NCBI RefSeq assembly: GCF_031928785.1
Contig: NZ_JARQAL010000001.1
Source: Enterococcus_C asini_A
Lineage (GTDB): Bacteria; Bacillota; Bacilli; Lactobacillales; Enterococcaceae
Direction: 5' to 3' (one strand)
Length of the DNA stretch: 64,000 nt
The translations under genes and the position numbers were made by a program. The notes under the pieces were generated by a model. It was given only the letters and a program-made list of their open reading frames with translations. It was not told the DNA's origin and did no database searches. Positions 6,645-14,084 of this stretch are shown here, in pieces; within the stretch, counting starts at the first letter, position 1, and every line of letters starts with the position of its first letter.

Positions 6645-9320
6645 TTGTCAGAAGAAACGAAGCAACAAATGCACAAAAACTTCTACGCTCAAACAGAAGC
6701 GGAAGTCGTGCAAGAGCTAGGCGCATCTATGGATGGTTTAACCACCAGTGAAGTGGAAAAACGCCTAGCCCAGTACGGTGCCAATGAACTGGAAGAGGGC
6801 AAGAAAAAATCATTAGCCCAAAAGTTCTTTGAGCAATTTAAAGACTTGATGATTCTTGTCTTGTTAGTGGCAGCAGTGATTTCTGCTGTGGTCAGTCATG
6901 AAGTAGTGGATGCAGCGATTATCTTAGCCGTGGTGATTATCAATGCGGTAATGGGGATTATCCAAGAATCAAAAGCGGAAGAAGCCATTGAAGCGTTGCG
7001 GGATATGTCCACACCAGATGCCAATGTTTTACGGGATGGTCACGCTAAGAAAGTGAAGAGTAACGAATTAGTTCCCGGAGACATCGTGTTATTAGAAGCC
7101 GGTGACGTGGTACCAGCCGATATGCGTTTGTTGGAAATCAGTTCTTTGAAAATTGAAGAAGCTGCGCTAACTGGTGAATCAGTGCCCGTTGAAAAAGAAT
7201 TGGTTCTTTTAGAAGGCGATGAAGTTGGAATCGGTGACCGAATCAATATGGCCTTTTCCAATAGTAATGTGACATATGGTCGAGGCAAAGGTGTAGTTGT
7301 TAACACCGGGATGAATACCGAAGTTGGTAAAATCGCGGGTATGTTAGCGGCAGCCGATGAAACAGAAACACCACTGAAAAACAACTTGAACCAATTAGGG
7401 AAATTCTTAACCGCTGCGATTATCGTGATTGCGGTAGTCATGTTCTTTGTGGGAACCGTCTTAAACGACCGCAACTGGGCGGATATGCTTTTGACTTCCA
7501 TTTCTTTAGCTGTTGCAGCGATTCCAGAAGGTTTGCCAGCAATCGTTACCATTATCTTGGCTCTAGGGACTCAAGTAATGGCGAAACGAAAAGCCGTTAT
7601 TCGGAAATTGCCAGCAGTGGAAACATTAGGTTCAACAGATATTATCTGTTCCGATAAAACCGGGACTTTGACATTGAACCAAATGACCGTTGAAAAATTA
7701 TATACCAACGATCGTCAATACAGTTCTTCTCAACATATTCCAGAAGACAACTTAGCTTTGAAGATTATGAACTTTGCCAACGATACGAAGATTGGTCAAA
7801 ATGGGGAACTAATTGGGGACCCAACGGAAACAGCGTTAGTTGCTTTCGGGAATGACCAAGGCTTTAACGTAACAGATAAAGTGAAAACAGAACCACGGGT
7901 AGCTGAACTACCATTTGATTCTGATCGTAAATTGATGTCAACTATCCATAAAATGGATGATGGTCGTTACTTGGTTGCCGTTAAAGGGGCGCCCGATGTT
8001 TTAATCGGTCGTTGTAGCCAAATTCAAATCTTTGATGAAGTCAAAACATTGACCAATGAAGAAGAACAAAAAATTGCTACTAATAACAAAGATATGGCGA
8101 AACAAGCATTGCGAGTATTGGGGATGGCCTTCAAATACGTGGATGCTGTGCCAGAACAATTAGAATCTGAAATCGTAGAAAATGATTTAATCTTTGCTGG
8201 TTTAGTCGGCATGATTGACCCAGAACGTTCAGAAGCTGCTGATGCGGTACGAGTAGCTAAAGATGCAGGAATTCGTCCAATCATGATCACCGGGGATCAC
8301 CGAGATACAGCGGAAGCCATTGCGGGCCGTCTTGGGATTATCAAACCTGGTGATGATGCTGCTGTGTTAACTGGTGCGGAATTGAACCAAATGTCTGATG
8401 AAGAATTTGCCAAAAAAGTTACGAATTACTCCGTTTATGCTCGGGTTTCGCCAGAACATAAAGTACGGATCGTAAAAGCATGGCAACAAGAAGGTAAAGT
8501 TGTTGCTATGACCGGTGATGGGGTCAATGACGCCCCTGCTTTGAAACAAGCCGATATCGGTGTCGGTATGGGGATTACTGGTACAGAAGTTTCTAAAGGC
8601 GCTTCTGATATGGTCTTAGCAGATGATAACTTTGCGACGATTGTAGTGGCTGTTGAAGAAGGGCGTAAAGTCTTCTCTAACATTCAAAAAGCGGTGCAAT
8701 ACTTGCTAGCTGCTAACTTAGGGGAAGTTTTGACCTTGTTTATCGCTACGATGTTGAACTGGGATACATTGCTACCAATTCACTTGTTGTGGATTAACCT
8801 TGTAACCGATACGTTCCCAGCGATTGCTTTAGGGATGGAACCAGCTGAAAAAGACTTGATGGCCCACAAACCTCGGGGACGTAATTCCAACTTGTTCTCT
8901 GGTGGGGTCTTCAGTTCCATTATTTATCAAGGGATTTTGGAAGCTGCCACCGTACTTTTCGTTTACTGGTCGGCAATCCAATGGCCGGTTCACGCAACCT
9001 ATGCTGAAATTCACAGCGATGCCTTAACGATGGCCTTTGCAACTCTAGGCTTGATGCAACTCTTCCATGCCTTTAATGTGAAGTCTGTTCACCAATCCTT
9101 GTTTAAAGTGGGACCATTCAAGAACCATGCCTTTAACTGGGCATTGCTTCTGTCCTTCTTCTTAATGATGATTATCATCATTGTTCCAGGCTTGAATGAC
9201 ATCTTCCGCGTAGCACATTTAGATTTATATCAATGGGCAATCGTAGTTGGTTCATCCTTTGCCATTATCCCAATCGTAGAAATCGTGAAATTGATTCAAC
9301 GACAAATGGGCAGAGAATAA
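6645..9320 (+). CDS. P2-type cation ATPase, annotated class Ca2+-transporting, probable Mn2+/Ca2+ exporter
   Basis: This 891-residue P-type ATPase has the phosphorylation motif DKTGT with D337, the actuator motif LTGES, the M4 ion-binding segment PEGLPA, and the hinge motif TGDGVND. About ten membrane helices are visible, four after residue 690. The sequence belongs to the SERCA/PMCA-like bacterial class usually labelled calcium-transporting. The manganese-sensing riboswitch directly upstream argues that it protects against excess Mn(II), as described for the L. lactis YoaB and pneumococcal homologues; it may also move Ca(II). The start is the TTG at 6645, 7-8 nt after an AAGGAGGA ribosome binding site. 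It is monocistronic, bounded by the riboswitch and a terminator. Confidence 0.93.
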   Translation: MSEETKQQMHKNFYAQTEAEVVQELGASMDGLTTSEVEKRLAQYGANELEEGKKKSLAQKFFEQFKDLMILVLLVAAVISAVVSHEVVDAAIILAVVIINAVMGIIQESKAEEAIEALRDMSTPDANVLRDGHAKKVKSNELVPGDIVLLEAGDVVPADMRLLEISSLKIEEAALTGESVPVEKELVLLEGDEVGIGDRINMAFSNSNVTYGRGKGVVVNTGMNTEVGKIAGMLAAADETETPLKNNLNQLGKFLTAAIIVIAVVMFFVGTVLNDRNWADMLLTSISLAVAAIPEGLPAIVTIILALGTQVMAKRKAVIRKLPAVETLGSTDIICSDKTGTLTLNQMTVEKLYTNDRQYSSSQHIPEDNLALKIMNFANDTKIGQNGELIGDPTETALVAFGNDQGFNVTDKVKTEPRVAELPFDSDRKLMSTIHKMDDGRYLVAVKGAPDVLIGRCSQIQIFDEVKTLTNEEEQKIATNNKDMAKQALRVLGMAFKYVDAVPEQLESEIVENDLIFAGLVGMIDPERSEAADAVRVAKDAGIRPIMITGDHRDTAEAIAGRLGIIKPGDDAAVLTGAELNQMSDEEFAKKVTNYSVYARVSPEHKVRIVKAWQQEGKVVAMTGDGVNDAPALKQADIGVGMGITGTEVSKGASDMVLADDNFATIVVAVEEGRKVFSNIQKAVQYLLAANLGEVLTLFIATMLNWDTLLPIHLLWINLVTDTFPAIALGMEPAEKDLMAHKPRGRNSNLFSGGVFSSIIYQGILEAATVLFVYWSAIQWPVHATYAEIHSDALTMAFATLGLMQLFHAFNVKSVHQSLFKVGPFKNHAFNWALLLSFFLMMIIIIVPGLNDIFRVAHLDLYQWAIVVGSSFAIIPIVEIVKLIQRQMGRE

Positions 9321-9336
9321 TAGGTAAAACAAGAGA

Positions 9337-9373
9337 CACTCGGCAGGTAAATTATCTGTCGGGTGTTTTTTCG
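9337..9373 (+). terminator. Terminator of the P-type ATPase gene
   Basis: ACACTCGGCAG pairs with CTGTCGGGTGT (two G-U pairs), followed by TTTTTT. Confidence 0.88.
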
Positions 9374-9434
9374 ACTTTTCTCTTCCAGTAAAAAAGGCTA
9401 CAATAGAGCTATCAAGTAGAAAGTAGGAATAAAT

Positions 9435-9866
9435 GTGAAACCAAATATAGGCTTTTATGTACAAAAAATTAATGACATTGTGAAAGACACTGAAGCAATC
9501 GGCGAACAGATGAATCCAAACTACGAAGTGATTCGTCAAGCCATCGATGAAGATAAGCTGGCAACGTTAACTCCAGAAAGCTTAGCTGAAACGAGAGAGA
9601 TTTTTGAAGCGGGGACTGATAAATACCGAGAAATGTTGAGCACTATCGGAGGTTTGCGCCCGCCGGCAAAAGTATTAGGAATCCACAAAAAGTTTGAACG
9701 AGCGTATGAGAACTATGTAGCTGGGTGTGAAGAAATGATCGCTAGTATTAAAGAGGACCAAGTGGATGTGCCAGCCTTTAATGCTGCAGAAAGCAAACAA
9801 GACGAAGCGACTGAAGTAATCTCTTTTTCCATTCAACGGATGACCAATTTATTATTGGGACGTTAA
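9435..9866 (+). CDS. Uncharacterised 143-aa helical protein
   Basis: The frame begins at a GTG with a modest TAGGAA ribosome binding site just upstream. It encodes a soluble, acidic, apparently all-helical protein without signal peptide or membrane segment. I recognise no catalytic or binding motif; the segment LRPPAKVLGIHKKFERAYENY has the look of a conserved helical core. It stands alone between two terminators. The gene looks real because its codon use resembles its neighbours, it is closed by a good terminator, and no longer frame competes with it. No function is proposed. Confidence 0.75.
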   Translation: MKPNIGFYVQKINDIVKDTEAIGEQMNPNYEVIRQAIDEDKLATLTPESLAETREIFEAGTDKYREMLSTIGGLRPPAKVLGIHKKFERAYENYVAGCEEMIASIKEDQVDVPAFNAAESKQDEATEVISFSIQRMTNLLLGR

Positions 9867-9911
9867 ACAAGAGTTATCTAATTTAAACGTAATGTTATTT
9901 TTATGACGGAT

Positions 9912-9957
9912 AGGTTGTTATTGGTTATTATATATTCATAACCAACAACAACCTTTT
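9912..9957 (+). terminator. Intrinsic terminator after the 143-aa gene
   Basis: AGGTTGTTATTGGTTAT pairs with its complement at 9938-9953 with one mismatch, followed by CTTTTTAT. It is an unusually long stem of about 17 bp. Confidence 0.8.
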
Positions 9958-9996
9958 TATTTTTCATTTACTCCACTCGAGAGTAATACTCCTTTT

Positions 9997-10028
9997 CCAC
10001 CGGGCCTAACCAATCCGGTGGTTTTTTT
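9997..10028 (+). terminator. Second intrinsic terminator in tandem
   Basis: CCACCGG (9997-10003) pairs with CCGGTGG (10015-10021), followed by seven T. A small hairpin TACTC/GAGTA lies just before it at about 9969-9985. No gene is visible between this and the previous terminator, so it is either a backup or the end of an undetected small RNA. Confidence 0.75.
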
Positions 10029-10261
10029 GTATATCAAGTTTTTCGGGTTGTTTAAATTATATTTATTCTAATATTGTGTTTTGTTAGCGGTTAAAACAAA
10101 AATGGTGAAATTTATTATTTAAGATTGGAAATTGCTTTCGTAAAATAAAAATAGAAAATAACGTTTAGGATGAATATTTTCTATTTAATTTTGTTATAAA
10201 AACGATTTAGAAAATTTATATATGTTTTTTTATATATTGAAAGATGATATTTTTATCAATC
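10029..10261. other. AT-rich intergenic stretch without a gene
   Basis: About 230 bp of very AT-rich sequence shows no frame with a start codon and binding site, no strong hairpin and no repeat. It may be decayed sequence next to the IS remnant. Confidence 0.5.
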
Positions 10262-10262
10262 T

Positions 10263-10352
10263 AAAAAAGCTCCCGCCTCTTTGTAGTAACCCCAAAAGTT
10301 AGACCAAAAAATCTAGCTTTTGGGGGGCACTACACTTGGCAGGAGCTTTTTT
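10263..10352. terminator. Terminator of the pgl operon, interrupted by an IS-like insertion
   Basis: The outer arms AAAAAAGCTCC (10263-10273) and GGAGCTTTTTT (10342-10352) are perfectly complementary, with inner GCC/GGC pairing. On the minus strand they terminate the pgl operon; the T-run overlaps the stop codon of the 53-aa gene. The loop has been enlarged by a 53-bp element. Without the element and one CTT copy, the hairpin would have a four-base TCTT loop. Confidence 0.8.
10282..10334. mobile_element. 53-bp IS3/IS150-like end pair (deletion remnant or mini-element)
   Basis: Both ends read inward as TGTAGT, a C-rich block, AAAAG and YTAGA, the pattern of IS150-group IS3 termini as I remember them. 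The two inverted repeats face each other with only about six bases between them and no transposase. A direct CTT repeat flanks the element (10279-10281 and 10335-10337), matching the 3-bp target duplication of IS3-family transposition. Confidence 0.65.
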
Positions 10353-10512
10353 AATTTTCTACATTGCGCACATAGTCTTCAAAGTATTGCAAGAGATCTT
10401 GCTTTAACTTTTGATATTCTTCTTCTGTGAACTCTTTGTCTGGCAGGTTACCAGAAAAATTAGGGATTTTCAGTTCTTCTTTGAGACGTTTACGTACTTC
10501 GTCTTGATTCAT
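10351..10512 (-). CDS. Small acidic protein, 53 aa, unknown function
   Basis: The frame starts at ATG 10512 with an AAAGGTG ribosome binding site 8 nt upstream and ends at TAA 10351-10353, inside the tail of the operon terminator. The product begins MNQDEVRKRLKEELK and is charged, helical and soluble, with a conserved-looking IPNFSGNLPDKEFTEEEY block. It is the third gene of an apparent operon with pgl and a 116-aa gene. I do not recognise a family. The good binding site, the operon position and the tight fit to the terminator support it as real. Confidence 0.72.
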   Translation of the reverse strand: MNQDEVRKRLKEELKIPNFSGNLPDKEFTEEEYQKLKQDLLQYFEDYVRNVEN

Positions 10513-10530
10513 CTGGGTAGCACCTTTCTT

Positions 10531-10881
10531 TTATAATTGATCAAAGGAGGCAGTGAGGGTTTCGTATTCTCCTTGCATTCGTTTCAAACAAGCTTCGAAA
10601 CTTACAAAGTCATCGTCATCGTGGAAGAGAATTTGTTTTAACTCAAAGTAAAATTCATCAAAAGCATTCACGAAATCAGCGACTTCCTTTGTTTGGAGGA
10701 TTTCATTTTGGTCACAGCGCACATAGGCTTTTTCTGCCAGTGCATAGGCTTCTGCTGTAGTTAAAATTGCTAAATATTCGTTGTAGCGACGATTGGTCAC
10801 CAAGTCATAACAAGACTGACATTTATTTAGCAAGTTGGAAAAATCTTTTAATAATAGTTCTACTGGTGTTTTGGAAAACAT
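10531..10881 (-). CDS. Uncharacterised 116-aa protein, pgl operon
   Basis: The product begins MFSKTPVELLLKDF and looks like an all-helical soluble protein. It contains a CQSC motif near residue 22 and an acidic HDDDD patch near residue 87. I chose the ATG at 10881 because AAAGGAGTG lies 6 nt upstream; a longer in-frame start would overlap pgl by 38 bp and lacks a binding site. The gene lies 13 bp after pgl and 18 bp before the 53-aa gene, so the three are probably one transcript. No function can be read from the sequence; a link to the pentose phosphate pathway is suggested only by position. Confidence 0.78.
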   Translation of the reverse strand: MFSKTPVELLLKDFSNLLNKCQSCYDLVTNRRYNEYLAILTTAEAYALAEKAYVRCDQNEILQTKEVADFVNAFDEFYFELKQILFHDDDDFVSFEACLKRMQGEYETLTASFDQL

Positions 10882-10894
10882 AGAATCACTCCTT

Positions 10895-11917
10895 TTAGGA
10901 TAAGGGATACACACAGACGGCTTCTGGAGCAAAGATGTCCTTTTGCACTAAGGATAGTAAGCCGGTTTGGAAATCGCGGGTATAGAGAGTCAAATTATCG
11001 GAATTTTGATTGGCACAGAGGACAAATGCTTCCTCAGCAACAAAATGAAAGTCCCGTGGGAAGTCTCCTCCTGTAGAAATCCATTGTTTTTGAGTCAAAT
11101 GAGTGCCATCTTGACTCGTTTCATAAACCACGATGGAGTTATGCCCACGGTTAGAACCATAGACGAATTTACCATCTTTAGAGACACGAATAGCAGCTCC
11201 ACCATTGGCTCCTTCAAAGTCTTGAGGCAAAGTAGATAGTTTTTGTAGTTGACTAAATTGACCATTTACAGCATCGTATTTTAAGACGGTGACGCTACTG
11301 TCTAATTCTCCAAAAAGATAGGCAATCTTACCGTTGGGATGAAAGGCTAAATGGCGCGGTCCGGTTCCGTCTTCAGCTACGTAAACGGCCACTTCGGTTA
11401 ATTTACCATCAGCTGATACATCGTAAGTGTAGACGCGGTCAGTACCAAGATCGCAAACAGCTAGGCGGTTATCAGGCGTTAAGTCGGTATAGTGAACATG
11501 AGGTTTATCTTGGTTTTCGTTACTTCCACAAGGTTCGTCGTGGAAAACTTGCTGGGTTGCTGTAAGACTGCCATCCGCTTCAATGCGATAAACATTCACT
11601 TCTCCTTTATGATAATTGGCTCCGTAGACTAATTGTCGAGCTTCATCCACAGCTACATAACATAATGGGGCTCCGTCTTCGGTCACTGCGTTTAGGAAAT
11701 GATTTTCTGAATCATAGGCACTACAGCCTCCTTGGCCTTCTACTGTGGTCACTGAGTACAAGTAGCCAGCTTGGCTTTTGGCTAAATAGGTCGGGCTGGT
11801 TTCAGGAACCAGTAGCTCTAAGTCGGTTAAGCTTTGTTTTTTTGTATCCAATTGGATTTGATAAATTCCTTGGCTTTTTCGGCGGGTATAAGTGCCTAAT
11901 AAAATTGTTTCTTTCAT
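10895..11917 (-). CDS. pgl: 6-phosphogluconolactonase, beta-propeller (YkgB/Pgl) type
   Basis: The 340-residue protein has the repeated blade pattern of the seven-bladed lactonase family, starting LLGTYTRRKSQGIY and including PHVHYTDLTPDNR and GTGPRHLAFHPNGK, both typical of this family. It should hydrolyse 6-phosphogluconolactone in the cytoplasm, the second step of the oxidative pentose phosphate pathway. The start ATG has an AAAGGAGG ribosome binding site. It is the first gene of a three-gene minus-strand operon, transcribed divergently from the AI-2E family transporter. The family name is secure; a non-canonical substrate cannot be excluded, since some relatives act on other lactones. Confidence 0.9.
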   Translation of the reverse strand: MKETILLGTYTRRKSQGIYQIQLDTKKQSLTDLELLVPETSPTYLAKSQAGYLYSVTTVEGQGGCSAYDSENHFLNAVTEDGAPLCYVAVDEARQLVYGANYHKGEVNVYRIEADGSLTATQQVFHDEPCGSNENQDKPHVHYTDLTPDNRLAVCDLGTDRVYTYDVSADGKLTEVAVYVAEDGTGPRHLAFHPNGKIAYLFGELDSSVTVLKYDAVNGQFSQLQKLSTLPQDFEGANGGAAIRVSKDGKFVYGSNRGHNSIVVYETSQDGTHLTQKQWISTGGDFPRDFHFVAEEAFVLCANQNSDNLTLYTRDFQTGLLSLVQKDIFAPEAVCVYPLS

Positions 11918-12001
11918 GAGATCCTCCTTTTACTAGTGGTTCATTTTAGCTAGCATGTTGGCTAGTGTTAGGAATATTGTAACATATTATAGCTTTCCTG
12001 C

Positions 12002-12029
12002 CTGTCAAAAGTAGCGATTGTGCTATACT
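12002..12029 (+). promoter_or_regulatory. Promoter upstream of the AI-2E family transporter
   Basis: CTGTCA (12002-12007) and TATACT (12024-12029) are 16 bp apart. The divergent pgl promoter must overlap this region, where a TTGACA and several TATAAT/TACAAT-like boxes occur on the minus strand. Confidence 0.55.
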
Positions 12030-12114
12030 AAAAAGAAAGGAAGTACCCAGTTTTTGACGGTCAAAATGACTGGTTATAGGATGTTTGTTACTAAGCTGGG
12101 AAGGGAGTAATTTC

Positions 12115-12162
12115 ATGAGTAAAACCCAAATAACGAGTACAGGAGGTGGGCAAGATGGATGA
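12115..12162 (+). CDS. Possible 15-codon upstream ORF coupled to the transporter gene
   Basis: An ATG with an AAGGGAG ribosome binding site opens a short frame (MSKTQITSTGGGQDG) whose TGA lies 8 bp inside the transporter gene. The transporter's own binding site AGGAGGTG is within this frame. Such overlap suggests translational coupling or an upstream regulatory ORF. It is too short to judge by composition. Confidence 0.4.
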   Translation: MSKTQITSTGGGQDG

Positions 12163-13321
12163 CAGACAGCGAAAGCGCAATTCCTGGTTTTGGCGTTGGT
12201 TTTTAAATAATCAAGTGGTGACAGCATTATTAATAGTCTTGCTAATTCTGTTGATTTTGATTGCCTTTACGAAAGTATCCTATCTTTTCGAGCCAATTTG
12301 GCAATTTACTGCGGTGGTGAGTTTGCCCATTGTGCTAGCTGGAATTTTTTATTACTTGCTAAATCCGGCAGTGGACTTCTTAGAAAAAAAAGGACTAAAG
12401 CGAGTCTATAGCATTATTTTGCTCTTTCTCATCGTAACTGGTTTGATTGTTTGGGGCGTGGTAGTTATCATTCCGCAAATTCAAGAGCAAACGATGAGCT
12501 TTGTCAATAATTTCCCTGATTATATGAATACTGTGGATCAAAAAGCGCGGGAAATTTTGCGAGAACCTATTTTTAACCAATTCCAAGAGCAAATTGACAA
12601 TTATTCAGATAAGCTAATCGCCACATTAACCGATTTTATTCAAAATTTTTCCAAGTCTACCATTTCTAGTGTCGGAAAAATTGTCAGTGCAGTAGCCAAT
12701 GTAGTGGTGGCTATTATGACGTTTCCTTTCATCTTGTTCTTCTTATTAAAAGATGGTCGACATCTGGCTCCTTATATGTCCCGAGTCTTACCGAATAAAT
12801 GGCGTAAACCAACCCTTAAAGTAATTGCAGAAATGAATGAACAGGTTTCTTCTTATATCCGTGGTCAGTTAACCGTGGCCTTTGCGGTGGCGGTGATTTT
12901 TATCATTGGCTTTTCCATTATTGGGTTAGACTATGCGGTAACTTTGGGAATTGTAGCTGGGGTCTTAAATATGATTCCGTATTTAGGTTCTTTTTTAGCT
13001 ATGATTCCAGCCTTGTTTTTGGGGATTGTTGCAGGACCGATGATGTTAGTAAAAGTAATTGTCGTCTTTGTTATTGAACAAACGATCGAAGGACGAGTGG
13101 TTTCTCCTTTAGTTTTAGGGAGTCAGCTGTCCATTCATCCGGTGACTATTTTACTGGTGTTGTTGACTTCGGGAAAACTCTTTGGTCTACTAGGGGTGGT
13201 TTTTGGGATTCCTGTCTATGCCGCGGGGAAAGTCTTGTTGACCCATGTGTTTAATTGGTATAAAAGAGAGTCTCGGCATTATTATGACGAGGACGACCCA
13301 GAACATCTAGATACAGAGTAA
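12155..13321 (+). CDS. AI-2E family transporter (PerM/YdbI-like membrane protein)
   Basis: The 388-residue protein has about eight hydrophobic segments in the family pattern: two N-terminal pairs, a long amphipathic region (about 105-165), and a C-terminal block with EQTIEGRVVSPLVLG that is diagnostic of the AI-2E transporter family. Some members export autoinducer-2 and others act as Na+/H+ antiporters, so the substrate is open. I chose ATG 12155 over a GTG nine bases earlier because that GTG lies inside the AGGAGGTG binding site. It stands alone and ends at a perfect palindromic terminator. The C-terminus is acidic and cytoplasmic (YYDEDDPEHLDTE). Confidence 0.88.
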   Translation: MDDRQRKRNSWFWRWFLNNQVVTALLIVLLILLILIAFTKVSYLFEPIWQFTAVVSLPIVLAGIFYYLLNPAVDFLEKKGLKRVYSIILLFLIVTGLIVWGVVVIIPQIQEQTMSFVNNFPDYMNTVDQKAREILREPIFNQFQEQIDNYSDKLIATLTDFIQNFSKSTISSVGKIVSAVANVVVAIMTFPFILFFLLKDGRHLAPYMSRVLPNKWRKPTLKVIAEMNEQVSSYIRGQLTVAFAVAVIFIIGFSIIGLDYAVTLGIVAGVLNMIPYLGSFLAMIPALFLGIVAGPMMLVKVIVVFVIEQTIEGRVVSPLVLGSQLSIHPVTILLVLLTSGKLFGLLGVVFGIPVYAAGKVLLTHVFNWYKRESRHYYDEDDPEHLDTE

Positions 13322-13355
13322 ATAAGAGGTTCGGCAAATTTGCCGAACCTCTTAT
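13322..13355. terminator. Perfect 34-bp palindromic bidirectional terminator
   Basis: ATAAGAGGTTCGGCAAA is followed directly by its exact reverse complement, with T-rich tails on both strands. It serves the converging transporter and rhodanese-like genes. Confidence 0.85.
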
Positions 13356-13362
13356 TTTATAT

Positions 13363-13665
13363 TTATGCAACGTGTAAAAATGCTTGACGATATGCTCGCA
13401 TGCCACCGATTACGTGGACTGCATTGTAGTCATGAGCAGTTAAGAAATTAGCTAAAATTTCAGAACGACGTCCGGAATGACTCAAGACGAAGTATGTTTT
13501 AGTTTTGTCTAGTTCGTTAAAGCGATTCGGTACGCTAGTGGCAGGCATGGAAAGAGCGTTGTCTAGATGAAACTCATGAAAGGAAGTTTGATCTCGAGTA
13601 TCTAAAATAACAACTGAATCATCTTGGAAGTGATTGGCAAAATCTTGTACAGAAATTGAAGACAT
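13363..13665 (-). CDS. Rhodanese-like domain protein lacking the catalytic cysteine
   Basis: The 100-residue protein is a single rhodanese domain: VILDTRD near residue 20, an E-F-H-L-D-N-A segment, then the active-site loop and a C-terminal VIGGMRAYRQA. In active sulfurtransferases the loop reads C-x-S-G-x-R-S. Here it is SHSGRRS with serine at position 62, so classical persulfide transfer is unlikely and the protein may be a binding or phosphate-recognising domain. The ATG at 13665 was chosen; an in-frame TTG four codons upstream is the alternative. Neither has a strong ribosome binding site. It is monocistronic and converges on the AI-2E family gene. Confidence 0.82.
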   Translation of the reverse strand: MSSISVQDFANHFQDDSVVILDTRDQTSFHEFHLDNALSMPATSVPNRFNELDKTKTYFVLSHSGRRSEILANFLTAHDYNAVHVIGGMRAYRQAFLHVA

Positions 13666-13784
13666 TTTATATTCCAACTTTCTTAATTGATGTTGTCAGA
13701 ATTTTAGGCTATATCGGAAAAATTTTCAAGGTATTTGGCTATTTCTAAAATTAGTATTAATTTCTAACGGGAGGAATAACGTTT

Positions 13785-13910
13785 CTGGAGATTGCCATAG
13801 TTGTTTTAACCTTGATAAGCTTATATTTCTTGTATTTTGCCATTATGAGAAGAAAACTCGTTTTAAAGCGTCATTATATAACGAATAAGAGATTTTCAGG
13901 ACGGATTTAA
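13785..13910 (+). CDS. Possible 41-aa single-pass membrane peptide with non-AUG start
   Basis: After a strong GGGAGGA site (13769-13775) an open frame encodes a peptide with about 20 hydrophobic residues (IAIVVLTLISLYFLYFAIM), then a strongly basic tail (RRKLVLKRHY), and ends at TAA 13908-13910. The only start codon with normal spacing is CTG at 13785. An ACG at 13779, one base from ATG, is also present. The hydrophobic-then-basic layout looks like a real small membrane protein, but it could be a gene that has lost its start. Confidence 0.35.
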   Translation: MEIAIVVLTLISLYFLYFAIMRRKLVLKRHYITNKRFSGRI

Positions 13911-14084
13911 GTTCTGGTGTTTATATTCGACCTAGGCGTCTGTTTTTGAAGTGTGGCAGGAGTTGCTTTTCTTTAGATTGCTAACGATTAGAAAGCGTTT
14001 TAATAAAAATCTTTTCCCCATATTGAATTTCGAGTACACTTAAATAAGGAAGTGTCACTTAGAAGCTAAGAATGGAGGGTTAGG

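Noticed and set aside
7040..7552. 170-codon minus-strand frame inside the P-type ATPase gene
   Set aside because: It lies wholly antisense to a well-supported gene, has no ribosome binding site and a low-complexity Ser/Thr/Ala-rich product typical of a shadow frame.
10282..10334. Circular IS3 junction (abutted ends of a transposon circle)
   Set aside because: In a circle junction the outer tips of the two ends abut, separated by about 3 bp. Here the inner sides face each other and the tips are flanked by a direct CTT repeat, so it is an inserted mini-element.
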